From Flagellimonas_B algarum (lineage in GTDB: Bacteria > Bacteroidota > Bacteroidia > Flavobacteriales > Flavobacteriaceae), in assembly GCF_040513375.1 (NCBI RefSeq), contig NZ_JBEVTG010000001.1:1302001-1366000 (forward strand): a DNA stretch of 64,000 nt, given 5' to 3'. Within the stretch, counting starts at the first letter, position 1, and every line of letters begins with the position of its first letter. The notes beneath the pieces are model-generated. The model made no database searches. It was given only the letters and a program-made list of their open reading frames with translations, and was not told the DNA's origin. Of this stretch, positions 63,853 through 64,000 are shown one piece after another. The position numbers were made by a program, and so were the translations under genes.

Positions 63853-64000
63853 TTAGGAAAGCTGTGCCATTTTGGCCTTGATTTCCTCCAAACACAAATT
63901 CCCGATACTTCCTTCATGGGTGTGTTGGCTGTCTTTTTTCGGACGGAAATTCCCGTTCTCTATGGCTTTGCCCATGGTCTTATAGGCATCCCTAAAGGGC
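63853..64000 (-). CDS. argH: Argininosuccinate lyase, C-terminal end (partial)
   Basis: The last 48 codons of a minus-strand gene whose start lies beyond the window. The end reads PFRDAYKTMGKAIENGNF, then HTHEGSIGNLCLEEIKAKMA and stop. The phrase PFRDAYK and HTHEGSIGNL match the C-terminus of argininosuccinate lyase in Flavobacteria, which makes arginine and fumarate from argininosuccinate. Only the tail is visible, so the call relies on this segment. It probably shares a transcript with the PdxH-like gene, 9 bases downstream. Confidence 0.75.
   Translation of the reverse strand, partial: PFRDAYKTMGKAIENGNFRPKKDSQHTHEGSIGNLCLEEIKAKMAQLS

Noticed and set aside
1..64000. Mobile elements, prophage, integrons, tRNA-linked islands
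   Set aside because: No transposase, integrase, tRNA or terminal inverted repeats were found, and the reading frames look like ordinary chromosome throughout.

Overview
This 64 kb window reads as a chromosome segment of a marine-type member of the Flavobacteriaceae (Bacteroidota). The family-level call rests on a SusC/SusD pair, secreted lipoproteins with short Flavobacteria-style lipoboxes, an AraC regulator with an N-terminal multi-helix membrane domain, the mevalonate route paired with a UbiA prenyltransferase, and a vanadium haloperoxidase beside FG-GAP/ASPIC proteins. I see no tRNA, rRNA, IS element, phage gene or CRISPR array. The only gene-free stretch above 300 bases is the regulatory region at 36072-36430.

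Layout. (1) 1-3.1 kb: ferredoxin-NADP reductase (cut by the window start), its 2Fe-2S ferredoxin, and an ABC exporter. (2) 3.2-20 kb: a mosaic of single genes in alternating orientation: a penicillin-acylase-type lipoprotein, a secreted protein, an acyltransferase, a membrane AraC regulator, a signal-bearing class V aminotransferase, a metallophosphoesterase, a GAF protein, an HD-PycTM fusion, a 1233-residue phosphoesterase/outer-membrane fusion, and a propeller-like lipoprotein plus a GyrI-like protein. Four consecutive convergent pairs here abut exactly at the palindrome TGATCA, which supplies both stop codons. (3) 20-41.7 kb: the most distinctive locus. On the minus strand run susC, susD, an intrinsic terminator, three tandem giant ASPIC/FG-GAP lipoproteins with overlapping ends, and a vanadium-dependent haloperoxidase. 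Divergent on the plus strand are a LacI regulator, a GH65 maltose-phosphorylase-type enzyme and a GH13 lipoprotein amylase. A LacI-type dyad with a central CG lies between the two arms.

(4) 41.8-47.8 kb: a small membrane protein, a glycerophosphodiesterase with an HI0933-type flavoprotein, glycerol kinase plus glycerol facilitator, a DUF1697 protein with a TTG start, and TspO. (5) 47.8-51.9 kb: isoprenoid genes (mevalonate diphosphate decarboxylase, mevalonate kinase, UbiA prenyltransferase) followed by a nitrilase. (6) 51.9-64 kb: an S9 peptidase, an RluB-type pseudouridine synthase, then a long minus-strand run (cupin, SnoaL-like lipoprotein, three AraC regulators, S15 peptidase, mutarotase-like protein, SDR, glyoxalase-like protein, PdxH-like flavoprotein) ending in the 3' end of argininosuccinate lyase, cut by the window end.

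How the parts fit. The sus/LacI/GH65/GH13 genes form a plausible alpha-glucan locus: outer-membrane import by SusCD, surface hydrolysis by the GH13 lipoprotein, and phosphorolysis of maltose by GH65. What is unusual is that the usual surface-binding SusE/F position is taken by three ASPIC lipoproteins and a haloperoxidase. The glycerol genes form a second functional group and the mevalonate/UbiA genes a third. Statements about operons, operators and promoters are read from spacing and motifs only.
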